Below the pieces are notes generated by a model. It saw only the letters and a list, made by a program, of their open reading frames with translations, was not told the DNA's origin and made no database searches. A DNA stretch of 64,000 nucleotides from Nostoc edaphicum CCNP1411 (GTDB lineage: Bacteria > Cyanobacteriota > Cyanobacteriia > Cyanobacteriales > Nostocaceae), in NCBI RefSeq assembly GCF_014023275.1, contig NZ_CP054698.1:5293001-5357000 (forward strand), read 5' to 3'. Of the stretch, positions 47,330 through 56,640 are shown one piece after another. Numbering within the stretch: the first letter of the stretch is position 1; every line of letters begins with the position of its first letter. Both the position numbers and the translations under genes were made by a program.

Positions 47330-47950
47330 CTAGATTTGCACACCTCCAGCTTGAAAAATCTGTTCGGCGGTTAAATTCAATTCTGGGAAAGTAGGCGAGA
47401 CAATATGGGTATCGCCTTTAAATTGAGTAACTTGGTACTCACCATCAATGAATTGATAAATTGATATAGTAGGCAGCTTAGGATTGCCAATAAACTTCCT
47501 AGCACCTATAGCCGCATAATCTATAATCCAATATTCGGGAATACCTATAGCTTCATAATCAGCTAATTTTTTGTAGTAATCATCTCGCCAATTAGTACTA
47601 ACAACTTCAATAACTAAGGGAATAGACGTAGCTTGAGATACAGTTGATTCTTTTTTCCATAAAGGCTCATTCACTAAATTTGGTCGATTGATTATTAAAA
47701 TGTCTGGGGAATAAGCTGATTCACCTTCAGATGGCTTGACTAATACAGTTTTTGGAATGAAGTAAGGAAGTTTTTGTCGCCCAATTTCGATAGATATATT
47801 TAGCGCTAAAAAACCAACAACATCCTCATGATCTCCAACTGGTTGTGCCATTTCAACAATCACGCCATCATGTAATTCGTATCTCCCACCCTCAGGCCGC
47901 CAAGCTGCAAAATGTTCAAAAGTTACTAATTTGTGTATGGCTTGAATCAT
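47330..47950 (-). CDS. Uma2 family (DUF820) restriction-endonuclease-fold protein
   Basis: The protein has 206 residues. The PD-(D/E)XK fold of the Uma2 family is indicated by GGRYELHDGVIVEM, AYSPDILIINRPNL (D), PLVIEVVSTNWRDDY (E-V), and YWIIDY. These proteins are numerous in cyanobacteria and of unknown role. This one separates dndC and dndD and is probably a later insertion into the operon. Confidence 0.88.
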   Translation of the reverse strand: MIQAIHKLVTFEHFAAWRPEGGRYELHDGVIVEMAQPVGDHEDVVGFLALNISIEIGRQKLPYFIPKTVLVKPSEGESAYSPDILIINRPNLVNEPLWKKESTVSQATSIPLVIEVVSTNWRDDYYKKLADYEAIGIPEYWIIDYAAIGARKFIGNPKLPTISIYQFIDGEYQVTQFKGDTHIVSPTFPELNLTAEQIFQAGGVQI

Positions 47951-48025
47951 AGAACCTCGCTTGTTTTAAGATAACCTAGCTCTGTCAAGCGTTTTTTAAG
48001 TAGTTTGGTTGACTCCCGTCTTCTA

Positions 48026-49648
48026 TTATTCTGAGTTTTCCTTTTTAAATTTCATACTTGCCCAAGTTACCTCTTCATCACTCTCATTTTTACCTTCATC
48101 GACTTCATTGATTGCTGCAACATCTCCCAAAGTCATCTGCTTGACTTTTGCAACATCACCTTGACTAACTGCTTCGCTTAATTCGCGTTTTAAACGAGCA
48201 TTTTTAATCGCATCTTCTGGAGAACGGGAACTCGTATTAAAACATTTTTCTAGGGTTTCGTATATTCCCACGCGACGAGTCTTTTTGCGATACTGGCGTT
48301 CTGTATCTAACAATTTCGCCATGAGTTCCAAGTGCATCGCGTCACCTTCACAGATTTCTTCTAATACTATCCATTCATCACGACCTAGTAGGCTATAGTC
48401 TGCACCAGGACGGGGGTCTTGAAATTCTTCGCCTGTCACTTCTTGATAAATCCGGGGTAAGCTATCATCAAATTCGTGTCTTTCTTCTAGCCAAATGCGG
48501 CGGATTTCGCTCATTTCTTCTAGAGTAATTAAGGTGATGTCGCGCATATTTTCTGGCGCTGTTTGACGAATTTCTTTTTCAACTGTAAGCAACTTTCTTA
48601 ACCAATCCTCTCGCGCTTCTTTAATAAAGGGGCCAGGAATAGGTTCAATAGATATCCCCTCGTCTAAGTTACGCTCATAAAGTTGGACACCACCATTTCT
48701 ACGTCGGAAATCTCTTTTATCACGGGTTTCTTCAGCGTCCAATTCTTTACGGAAATCAAGTAGAGGTTGCATCCACTCTTTCTCTTCGTCATTCTGGATC
48801 ATCGCCGCGAGTGATTTATCTTGACTAACCAGCGTACAAACCCAGCAACCAAAACGAGAGCTACCACAACTAGGGGTAGATGTATCAACAACTAAAGGAC
48901 ATTCATTATCAGCAGAAGCACCTCGATACATGGTGAATAAATCTTTATTGCTGTACCCCCAAGGGTTTTCCCACTGCATTAAATAAATCCAGACTTCATC
49001 GTTTTCCCAGTCTTCAATAGGGCTGTAAACTAAAGAATTTGGCAAGTTCATATTAGGACTGAGGCGATCGCGTACCCGTTGGGCTTCCAATTTTTTCATT
49101 CGGTTAGCACGTTTTGTACTTTCAGCTTTGCGAGTCCCCAACACAACGATCGCTTCTCCACTCGCTCGGATCACATCACGAATAAAGCGGTTAGAGGGAT
49201 TAATTTTGAGGCGTTCTGTACACCAGCGAAATTTCCCTCGCGGTGCTGGATAACCTTTACCAATCAAACCCACCCAGAATGTCTCTTTAAAATCTGGCTG
49301 TAACAAATGGGGAGCAAATGGTAATCCTTGCGCTTCGGCTTCAGATTTCATCTGTTTTAGAGAACTGCGTACCCAAGCAGCAACTATAGGATTCTCTACC
49401 AGCGTGTCTGTAGTAATAACGTATATTGTTTTAGTTCGTTTTTCAGGTGGGAGTGCTGCGATCGCATTCCAGATAAGCTGTAAAGTAGCAGTACTATCTT
49501 TTCCGCCCGAATAGCCCACCACCCAAGGTATCTCATCCAAACAATACAATTCTTGAATTTCAGTGGTGAGAACTTGGATGTAGTCCACTAACTCTGCTAC
49601 AGTACGTGTTTGCTGGTTTTTATTTTCTGCTTGTTGTGCTGTAGTCAT
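48026..49648 (-). CDS. dndC: DNA phosphorothioation sulfurtransferase DndC
   Basis: The 540-residue PAPS-reductase-like enzyme starts at ATG 49648 behind AGGAG. PP-loop WVVGYSGGKDSTATLQLI (about 42-59), then KFRWCTERLKINP. The Fe-S cysteine cluster CPLVVDTSTPSCGSS, FGCWVC is around residues 250-272. DndC activates the DNA backbone with ATP and inserts sulphur delivered by a cysteine desulfurase and an Fe-S cluster. dndA is not in the window, so a chromosomal IscS/SufS presumably serves. Divergent from dndB-like genes. Confidence 0.95.
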   Translation of the reverse strand: MTTAQQAENKNQQTRTVAELVDYIQVLTTEIQELYCLDEIPWVVGYSGGKDSTATLQLIWNAIAALPPEKRTKTIYVITTDTLVENPIVAAWVRSSLKQMKSEAEAQGLPFAPHLLQPDFKETFWVGLIGKGYPAPRGKFRWCTERLKINPSNRFIRDVIRASGEAIVVLGTRKAESTKRANRMKKLEAQRVRDRLSPNMNLPNSLVYSPIEDWENDEVWIYLMQWENPWGYSNKDLFTMYRGASADNECPLVVDTSTPSCGSSRFGCWVCTLVSQDKSLAAMIQNDEEKEWMQPLLDFRKELDAEETRDKRDFRRRNGGVQLYERNLDEGISIEPIPGPFIKEAREDWLRKLLTVEKEIRQTAPENMRDITLITLEEMSEIRRIWLEERHEFDDSLPRIYQEVTGEEFQDPRPGADYSLLGRDEWIVLEEICEGDAMHLELMAKLLDTERQYRKKTRRVGIYETLEKCFNTSSRSPEDAIKNARLKRELSEAVSQGDVAKVKQMTLGDVAAINEVDEGKNESDEEVTWASMKFKKENSE

Positions 49649-49714
49649 TTCTCCTTCTCTCTGGAAACACTGGCGTAATATCTGGGCAAATAGAATTCAC
49701 GTCTAGATAGACAA

Positions 49715-49780
49715 AACCCAGCGACCTGGGTTGAATAAAAGTTTTTAAAAACTTTACTACTAATATCCAAATTTTTGGAT
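49715..49780. promoter_or_regulatory. Three palindromes in the dndC-dndB divergent spacer
   Basis: AACCCAG-cgac-CTGGGTT (49715-49732), AGTTTTTAAAAACT (49740-49753) and ATCCAAA-tt-TTTGGAT (49765-49780) lie in the 172-bp gap between the divergent dndC and dndB-like genes. They are likely operator or promoter elements. DndB proteins are known to regulate dnd transcription elsewhere; binding here is inference. Confidence 0.5.
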
Positions 49781-49820
49781 AATTAAACAACATAATCCTA
49801 TTCTGTTTTTAAAATTTAAC

Positions 49821-51422
49821 ATGAAAGATAGTGCATCTGACCCGACTGCTGACATTGCTAAAGAGTACCTGGAACGAGAAAACAAGGAAAAACAGGTACT
49901 AGCTTTACTCCTGGAGAAGTTTTTAGGGAGAAAAGATCAGATTCTCGTTCAAAAAACCGAGATGGGTGGTACGGAGGCTTATGTTAGCTCTGTTACCTTG
50001 GAATGGTTTGCAGGTCGGGTTCACTTCGCCTCTGGCTTACCTCTGTTTCAAAAAAAGTATAATCCTGAAACTGATAATGTCGAGATTGACGCGGATAGTA
50101 TTGATGAAATTCAGCAGCGTCCCCTTGATTGGTCACGTCAAGCACCGCTAGTGCAGTATTTAGCGGCTAGACAAAATCACAAGTTTCCGCCAGTGCTAGT
50201 AGTAATTAATCAACCGTGGGTGGATAATCCCAAAGCTGCTGAGTGGGATAGCGAAGGACGCGCCACCAAGTCTACTACTGATTTTATACCCTTAGATAAA
50301 GACGCTAAAGTAGGCCTGCTAAATATTTCTGAGGATGATGTAACCATTTATGCACTAGATGGTCAACACCGATTAATGGGTGTACAGGGGTTGATGGAGT
50401 TAATCAAAACTCGCAAACTCCAGCGCTATAAAAAAGATAAAGGTGCTGATGACAGTTTTATTACAGTCAATGATTTGATAGAAAAGTACCAAGTAGACCT
50501 TGCTTACTTGCAAAATTTACCCAAAGAAAAAATTGGTATTGAGTTCATCTGTGCGGTAGCGGCTGGGGAAACTCGCACCGAGGCGAGGCGGAGGGTGAGA
50601 TCGATTTTTGTTCATGTCAACCTGATGGCTGCACCCTTGACTAAAGGGCAACTAACACAGTTGAATGAAGACGATGGTTTTGCGATCGTTGCTAGAAAAA
50701 TTGCAGTTACACATCCACTATTAGAACAACGACAAGAGCGCAATCCTCGCGTTAATTGGAATAGTGCAACAGTCGCTTCCAATTCTACAGTTTTGACGAC
50801 TTTGCAAGCTCTACAAGATATGTCTGAGCGATATTTAATTCATAAGTTCCCTCACTGGAAACCTTTAGAAAAAGGTCTAATTCCCATGCGTCCAGAGGAT
50901 GAAGAAATTGAGCAGGGAATTGAGGAATTTAAAAAGCTATTTGATTCTTTGGCTAGTCTTTCCAGTTATAAGATTTTAGAACACGAGGATACACCAGCTT
51001 TACGGCGCTTCAGCTTTGAGAAAGATGGAGGTGAAGGAAATATGCTTTTCCGTCCAGTTGCTCAAGTTGCATTAGCACAAGCTTTGGGAATTTTGGTTTT
51101 TAAAAAAGGTTTTTCCTTAGCAGATATTTTTAAGAAACTGCGAAAGTTTGACCAGCAAGGTGGTTTTAGTGGTATGGAATATCCTCAATCTCTTTGGTAT
51201 GGGATTTTGTATGACCCAAATAAAAAGCGGGTACAGGTTGCTGGACGAGATTTAGCGGCGAAGTTATTGGTTTACATTCTGGGTGGAGTTCAGGAACAGA
51301 TGGAACGTGCTGAACTTCGTAAGGCTTTGGCGGATGCTAGGACTGTTGAAAATAAAACAATAGGTTTTGATGCTGAGTTTGTTGAACCGAAAGCAGTAGG
51401 ACTTCCAAATCTTCTGAGCTAG
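49821..51422 (+). CDS. DGQHR-domain protein, DndB-like (long form)
   Basis: The 533-residue protein carries the DGQHR motif YALDGQHRLMGVQGLMEL near residue 177-194 and FVHVNLMAAPLTKGQL. It differs from canonical DndB (about 350-400 residues) by a longer N-terminus and a C-terminal extension with ending helices. In Dnd systems DGQHR proteins include the DndB regulator. It is the first of two tandem paralogous genes diverging from dndC, and may have a distinct, perhaps target-specific function. Confidence 0.87.
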   Translation: MKDSASDPTADIAKEYLERENKEKQVLALLLEKFLGRKDQILVQKTEMGGTEAYVSSVTLEWFAGRVHFASGLPLFQKKYNPETDNVEIDADSIDEIQQRPLDWSRQAPLVQYLAARQNHKFPPVLVVINQPWVDNPKAAEWDSEGRATKSTTDFIPLDKDAKVGLLNISEDDVTIYALDGQHRLMGVQGLMELIKTRKLQRYKKDKGADDSFITVNDLIEKYQVDLAYLQNLPKEKIGIEFICAVAAGETRTEARRRVRSIFVHVNLMAAPLTKGQLTQLNEDDGFAIVARKIAVTHPLLEQRQERNPRVNWNSATVASNSTVLTTLQALQDMSERYLIHKFPHWKPLEKGLIPMRPEDEEIEQGIEEFKKLFDSLASLSSYKILEHEDTPALRRFSFEKDGGEGNMLFRPVAQVALAQALGILVFKKGFSLADIFKKLRKFDQQGGFSGMEYPQSLWYGILYDPNKKRVQVAGRDLAAKLLVYILGGVQEQMERAELRKALADARTVENKTIGFDAEFVEPKAVGLPNLLS

Positions 51423-51526
51423 CAAAGTTAAGTATGGATTTTTCAGTGTGGTTTTTACCGATGCTATAGCCTACAAGGGTTGCGTATCATGTTTGCTAAC
51501 ATCTACCAATTGGTATAAATATTTAT

Positions 51527-52732
51527 ATGGCTCAAACAAACGAAGATAGTAATAATAGTGTTTCGCCAGAGATCAAAGCTAAGTTTAGTACTTTGGTTGC
51601 GCCGTTCTTTGAAGACCATTATCGAGATTCCTGCTATCCAGGGCTGATTTTTCGCCAGGGAAAGCGGAAAATGCTACAAATTAATATACCAGCTAAGGAC
51701 TTTCCAGCACTTTTAGTAGCAAAACCTGCTAAGGACGATGATCCTGAATTAGGTAAACAACGCCCAGAAGTCCCCGGTCATGCTGAAGAGATCAAAAATT
51801 ATATTATCGAACAAGCCCGAAAAGGAAAACCCTGGATTTTGGGGACGCTGACAGCAAATGTACCCGCAGATAAAATAACAATTCTCGAATTAGGCAGAGG
51901 TATGTGTATAGTTGTAATTCCTCGTGATGTTAAATTAGAGATTACAGATGGACAACATCGTAAGACTGCTATTCAAAAGTTAATTGAAAGTGAGGAAAGT
52001 TCCTTAATTAGTGATAATGATTTTCCCATTACGCTGGTCTTAGAAGACGATATTGACCAGTGTAGAAAAGATTTTGGAGATATGGCTCAAACTAAACCAC
52101 TAGGTAAAGCATTGCTATTATCATTTGGTGAATTTGAAGGTCGTGTTGGTATTACTAAAAATTTAGTAAAACAAGTGAAAATTTTTTGTGACAAAACAGA
52201 TAAAATTCAAGATTCTCCACGTATTCAAAAGAAATTTATTTACACAAATAACTACATAACAAGGTCTGTGAGTTGTGCTTTTACAAAGAATCCTGATTCT
52301 GAACTTCAAGACTATGATGTAGAGAGTTCATCTAATGCTCTAGCTAGTTGTCTCAATAAGTTTTTCTTTGAATGCAGTAACACAAGATATATTTCTGAGA
52401 CAAAGGTAGCTGATTTGACTATTGCTGAACTAAGAAAATTTAAAGATGAATGTATACTGGGAGTGAGTGCTGGTCTGGAAGTTTTAGGACGATTGCTATA
52501 CTTCACTTACAACAAAGACAGCAATTATTTTGATGATGCAAAAGTTTCCCAACTTGCACAGATAGATTGGACAAGAAGTAATCCAATTTGGGAAAATAAT
52601 TTAATTAGGATAGATCCTAATCCTAAAAAACCGGATAAGCGTTATAAACTATACACTAATGCCAATGCAGTAAGTGGTGCAGTCAAGGCGCTTAAAGATA
52701 AACTAGGATGGATGGAAAACTCTTCCTATTGA
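51527..52732 (+). CDS. dndB: DNA sulphur modification protein DndB
   Basis: 401 residues, close to the normal DndB length. Motif LEITDGQHRKTAIQKLIES is near residue 135-153, with RGMCIVVIPRDVKL before it and TKPLGKALLLSFGEFEGR after. DndB is a negative regulator of dnd genes in Salmonella and modulates modification frequency. Second DGQHR gene of the pair, 104 bases downstream of the first, and convergent with the Dnd-associated protein 4 gene 12 bases away. Confidence 0.88.
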   Translation: MAQTNEDSNNSVSPEIKAKFSTLVAPFFEDHYRDSCYPGLIFRQGKRKMLQINIPAKDFPALLVAKPAKDDDPELGKQRPEVPGHAEEIKNYIIEQARKGKPWILGTLTANVPADKITILELGRGMCIVVIPRDVKLEITDGQHRKTAIQKLIESEESSLISDNDFPITLVLEDDIDQCRKDFGDMAQTKPLGKALLLSFGEFEGRVGITKNLVKQVKIFCDKTDKIQDSPRIQKKFIYTNNYITRSVSCAFTKNPDSELQDYDVESSSNALASCLNKFFFECSNTRYISETKVADLTIAELRKFKDECILGVSAGLEVLGRLLYFTYNKDSNYFDDAKVSQLAQIDWTRSNPIWENNLIRIDPNPKKPDKRYKLYTNANAVSGAVKALKDKLGWMENSSY

Positions 52733-52744
52733 AGATACCCTGAT

Positions 52745-53218
52745 TCAAGAGAGGAATTTGGTGAGATCAAATTCCTCGTCTTGTTGCTCTATATTCGTTC
52801 GCTCATAACTGAGGAATAATAAAATTCGCTCTGCATAATCTACTGACCCACGCAATTCATTTTGCAATATTTCCAATCCACCATTAGCATACTCTTCAAA
52901 TATATGATTGCGTTGTCTTTCATATTCCTCTTCATTAATAGATAGTGTTTTTATATCTTTAGTTTCATTAATTGCTAATAATTTTATTAAAATATCATTT
53001 CCCATTGAGGCAAAATACTCTATCCTAATTGGCGATGGTTCCCTTTTAGAAATCTCTCCCAAAGCCACCCGCCTTTTATGCTTTGCACCCAAAGCTGCTG
53101 CAAATACAATGACATCAGCAAAAGTATTAAAAGGCCCGGTTCCACCATCTGAAGATGTTAAATCTTTCACCAACTCAGCTTTATCTTTAGCAACCCTGAT
53201 TCTGCCAGTTTCAGCCAT
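52745..53218 (-). CDS. Dnd system-associated protein 4
   Basis: The protein has 157 residues of the TIGR04062 type: GRIRVAKDKAELVKDLTSS, FADVIVFAAALGAKHKRRV, and IRIEYFASMGNDILIKLLAI. Function unknown; such genes are found only next to dnd genes. Its 3' end overlaps a strong hairpin (GAGGAATTTG at 52751 pairing with 52768-52777) that may stop transcription of the convergent dndB. Confidence 0.85.
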   Translation of the reverse strand: MAETGRIRVAKDKAELVKDLTSSDGGTGPFNTFADVIVFAAALGAKHKRRVALGEISKREPSPIRIEYFASMGNDILIKLLAINETKDIKTLSINEEEYERQRNHIFEEYANGGLEILQNELRGSVDYAERILLFLSYERTNIEQQDEEFDLTKFLS

Positions 53219-53311
53219 TGTTTTAATATCTACATTGTTGCTATTTTAACCGAAAGTTGGAAGTGATAGTAATTATTAGCGCATTATTTTATACTAGTAT
53301 GTGGGCGATCG

Positions 53312-53434
53312 CTAAACAAACAAATTATCCACTAACATAGTCCATCCTGGCACTGCGGGTTCAGCTTCAGCCACCTCACCACGTCGATACACTTGCGGTT
53401 CATCAGTATTAGTAGCACCATATTCCCCACTCTG
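53312..53434 (-). pseudogene. C-terminal remnant of a Uma2 gene
   Basis: Reading on the minus strand right after the toxin stop codon, about 40 codons encode a Uma2 tail: GATNTDEPQVYRRGEVAEAE then PAVPGWTMLVDNLFV and a stop at 53312. The rest of the gene is missing; the toxin-antitoxin pair now stands where its upstream part should be, suggesting replacement or insertion. Confidence 0.75.
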
Positions 53435-53701
53435 CTAACTTTCATCTTTATAAATCTCGCTACGATGTCCTACTTTAATTACAGTTACTATCAAAACATC
53501 ATCACCTATTTCATAAACCACTCGATAATCTCCTACTCGAACACGATATGAATTATCATCACCTTGTAATTTTTTTACCCCATTTGGACGCGGTTCTATT
53601 GCCAAGTCGTTGATTTTAGTTTGTATGCGCTGTTGTACGTCTATAGGTAGTTTCCTAAACTGCTTTTTCGCACCCCTTGAAAATTTAACTTCGTAACTCA
53701 C
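53435..53701 (-). CDS. RelE/ParE-family toxin
   Basis: The 88-residue protein starts with GTG overlapping the antitoxin stop. It has the RelE fold pattern: SYEVKFSRGAKKQFRKLP, KLQGDDNSYRVRVGDYRVVY and LIVTVIKVGHRSEIYKD. RelE toxins cut mRNA on the ribosome. It is the downstream gene of a typical antitoxin-toxin pair inside the defence island. A plasmid-addiction or island-stabilising function is plausible. Confidence 0.92.
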   Translation of the reverse strand: MSYEVKFSRGAKKQFRKLPIDVQQRIQTKINDLAIEPRPNGVKKLQGDDNSYRVRVGDYRVVYEIGDDVLIVTVIKVGHRSEIYKDES

Positions 53702-53934
53702 GCAATATCCTTGTTTATTTCGTTTCTTATTTCGTTTTGAATTTCATCCCAAGATACAGTGCCATTAATGCGTATATCTTCCCTAGCTTCTTTAATATCT
53801 TTTAAGTCTTCTTCATCATCTACATCATCGATTCTTTTTAAGAGTGCATAAATTTCATCTAAAGTACTGTCATAAGCTTGATGTAGCAGTACGTTGATAT
53901 CTTTAATTAACTGTTCTCTTTCGTGTGCTGTCAT
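53698..53934 (-). CDS. Antitoxin partner of RelE-type toxin
   Basis: This 78-residue acidic helical protein (TAHEREQLIKDINVLLHQAY, then RIDDVDDEEDLKDIKEARED) ends four bases into the toxin gene. Size, charge and order match antitoxins of RelBE/HigBA type; the exact DNA-binding fold is not obvious. It likely binds the toxin and autoregulates the pair. Confidence 0.8.
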   Translation of the reverse strand: MTAHEREQLIKDINVLLHQAYDSTLDEIYALLKRIDDVDDEEDLKDIKEAREDIRINGTVSWDEIQNEIRNEINKDIA

Positions 53935-53993
53935 TTTTAATCATCCGAATGTGGTTTTACTTTTTCTGCCACCATCTGTAGTTTTCCCTAAAC

Positions 53994-54563
53994 TCAAGTT
54001 GGAAACTGAACATCCTCATAAACCGAAGAAATAGGAAAGTGAAAATCAACACTAGTTAAATGAACTTCATCCCCTTCTTCATAAGGATGTAACTCCCAGA
54101 GTCCTCTATCATTTAACCGGAAGCAATCTAAACCAATTTTTTCAGCATCAATGAGGACATATTCTTGTAAAGTCTGAATGCGACGATACCGCGTAAATTT
54201 TGTACCTCTATCGTAAGCTTCCGTACTTGGGGACAGAACTTCAACAATTAAACAAGGATATTGGAGAAATTGAATAGCTTGTTTATCTCGTTCATCGCAA
54301 CTCACCACAACATCGGGATAATGAAAAGGCCCCTTCTCAGATACACCTACTTTCCCATCCGCCATATTCACACGACACCCACTTCCTCGCAGGTGACTTT
54401 TTAACGCTGAAGCTAAGTTTAAAGCAATATCATTATGGGGAAGAGTACCCCCAGTCATGGCGAAAACTTCACCATCAATATATTCGTATTTAATTTCTTG
54501 GCGTTCTTCCCATTCCAGATATTCCTGTGGAGACATATAATTTCTGTCTGGACTAGCAACCAT
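53994..54563 (-). CDS. Uma2 family (DUF820) protein
   Basis: 189 residues with Uma2 signatures: MSPQEYLEWEERQEIKYEYI, GEVFAMTGGTLPHN, FHYPDVVVSCDERD (D), PCLIVEVLSPSTEAYDRGTK (E-V), LQEYVLIDAE. PD-(D/E)XK nuclease fold, no established function. Another intact copy is at 47330-47950 and a fragment at 53312-53434. Confidence 0.9.
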   Translation of the reverse strand: MVASPDRNYMSPQEYLEWEERQEIKYEYIDGEVFAMTGGTLPHNDIALNLASALKSHLRGSGCRVNMADGKVGVSEKGPFHYPDVVVSCDERDKQAIQFLQYPCLIVEVLSPSTEAYDRGTKFTRYRRIQTLQEYVLIDAEKIGLDCFRLNDRGLWELHPYEEGDEVHLTSVDFHFPISSVYEDVQFPT

Positions 54564-54634
54564 AATTTCATTCCTCCCTTTTTCTCAACTGTAACTAAAA
54601 AACCTCTGCGCCTCTGCGCCTCTGCTTGAAAAAA

Positions 54635-56535
54635 TTACCCCTCCGTTCTCACCGTCAAAACCTGCGGCGGCGTAGAATCTGGAGGATACAAAAAGTCTAC
54701 TTGTACTTCTCGCTTCCCACCCGCCAACATTTTCAGCGTCACCAACGGTTCACCCCTTTGTCCTCGACGCTGTACCAAATGGACATAGCGCGTTTTTTCC
54801 ACACCATTATCATCGATGTAACGCACCCGCACCGTTCCCCGAAAGAATATTTGTTCTACACCTGGCTTTAAAAACAAAAGTCTATCTGTTCCCCCTTCAT
54901 CCTTCACAGGAGTCTGGATTGATACAGTTACAGTCTGGGTTTGATTAGTAATATTTCTGAGGGGTAAAGTCAGATTGTATTCAACACCATAGTTACTGTG
55001 AGCAAAGTACGCTGTATCAGGATAGCGTTTTAACATTGGTGCGCTTTGAATTTGTTCAGTGCTGAGAGTAATTAAATGTACAGTTCCCAAAGGATAAGAA
55101 AACGCCTTTCCTGATTGGGGGTATCGTTAATTCAGACACATTGGAATTATCCGTAAGCTGTGTTTGCCATTGCGTTCCTTGGGAGACACCAGCGACGCGA
55201 CTAAATACTGTTGGTTCTCTGGGAGGGTCGAGAGGTGTGGGAATGGGGTCACGCTTTCCTGCTAAACTGGCTGTATCCAGAAGCTTTTGCCACTCGGCTA
55301 AGGTGGGTGGAATATTACTATTTTTGACTAAATTTGCGAGATAAACTGGGCTACTACTTGTCAAGCGCATCATCGTAGTGCGACCGTTAGAAGCAGGAGC
55401 CTGTACGGGAATGGCTAAATTCGCTAGAATTTGCGTTTCTTTTGGTTCTATCACCAGCTTTTCGGGGAAAAATCCCTTGGCGAACTCCCCGCAATACATC
55501 ATTCATTGTGCGATCGCCTGGCCCAGAGTAAACTGTACCTTGGGGATTTTCCACCATATCAGGTAAAGCGATAAATGGCGCTTCTTTGGTGAGGTAACTA
55601 GCTGCTTGTAAAACTTGCAGTGTAACAGGTTCATTCCCTGGATTATGTACAATTATCCCTTGGTAAACAGTGCGGCTTTGGGCTGATGTTTCCGCCCTGA
55701 CGATATGATGAGCAAATATATCAAATCTGCCTTCAAAGGGATAATTTAAATGTGCTGACTGTACTTGTTTCCCATCTGGGGGGAAAGTTGATAGTAAAAT
55801 TCCTTCAGTTGTTACCAATTCGGGACTATTGCTGTTAAAGGTGGGAATAATATCGAGTTTTCCTGGTAAAGGGCGTACTTCTTGCGGATGTACTTTAACT
55901 CCGGCAATATATTGTGGGGGAACCGTGTAAATATTTAACGCCCGACATATCAAAGCTGCAACTTCGCCTCTAGTAGCGCTTTGCAGTGGTTTTAGCTGTT
56001 TGACATTGGGATAATTGACAACAATACTATTAATAGTCGCAGATGCGATCGCATTTTGGGCATAGTTAGGAATTTGTCCCGCATCGTCAAAATATTGTTG
56101 TAATATCTGCGTTGGGTTGGATATAGGGCTGTAATTTTTTCCACCAGCTATGACACCAATGATTTGGGCGCGAGGAATTGGCTGGTTGGGTTGGAAAATT
56201 CCACCGGGATAACCAGAAAAAAATCCTTTTTGGTAAGCGGTAGAGATTGCTTTATTTGCCCAATAATTATTAGGTACATCTTTAAATAACGTAGCAGTGC
56301 GTTTCACTGGTGAATTAGGAAAAGCATTTAGCATCAACACTGCTGCTTCAGAGCGTGTCACCGTTGCTTCTGGGCGAAAACTACCATCAGGGTAGCCTGT
56401 AATCAGTTTACGCTCCCCTAGTTGCTGCACACAATTTTTTGCCCAATAGCTTTGGGTGTCAGAAAAGGCTAGGGCGTTAGAGGTTGATAGAGTTAAGAGT
56501 GAGACAACAACTGCTGTAGTTTTTCGGAGAAGCAT
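54635..56535 (-). pseudogene. S-layer-homology/DUF3370 protein with two frameshifts
   Basis: The gene is read in three frames. 56535 to about 55490: a signal peptide (LLTLSTSNALA), three SLH repeats (SYWAKNCVQQLGERKLITGY, PNNYWANKAIS and a third) and DUF3370 (PEVRPLPGKLD-like, SAHLNYPFEGRFDIFAHHI). An extra base in the C4 run at 55487-55490 moves to the next frame (EFAKGFFPEKLVIEPKETQ). A second extra base in the G5 run at 55117-55121 moves to the last (GKAFSYPLGTVHLITLS, to the stop at 54635). Removing one base at each restores a protein of about 632 residues. It would be an outer membrane/S-layer-type anchor. Either a recent pseudogene or sequencing errors. Confidence 0.8.
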
Positions 56536-56640
56536 TCGTAAACTTTAGTATAAACTAAAGCCATTAAAGCATTTCACGGGGACTTGAGAAGTTAAAAGGA
56601 CGGTTTGTAATCGCCCTGCTTCTAAGTTGACAAGCTGTAA

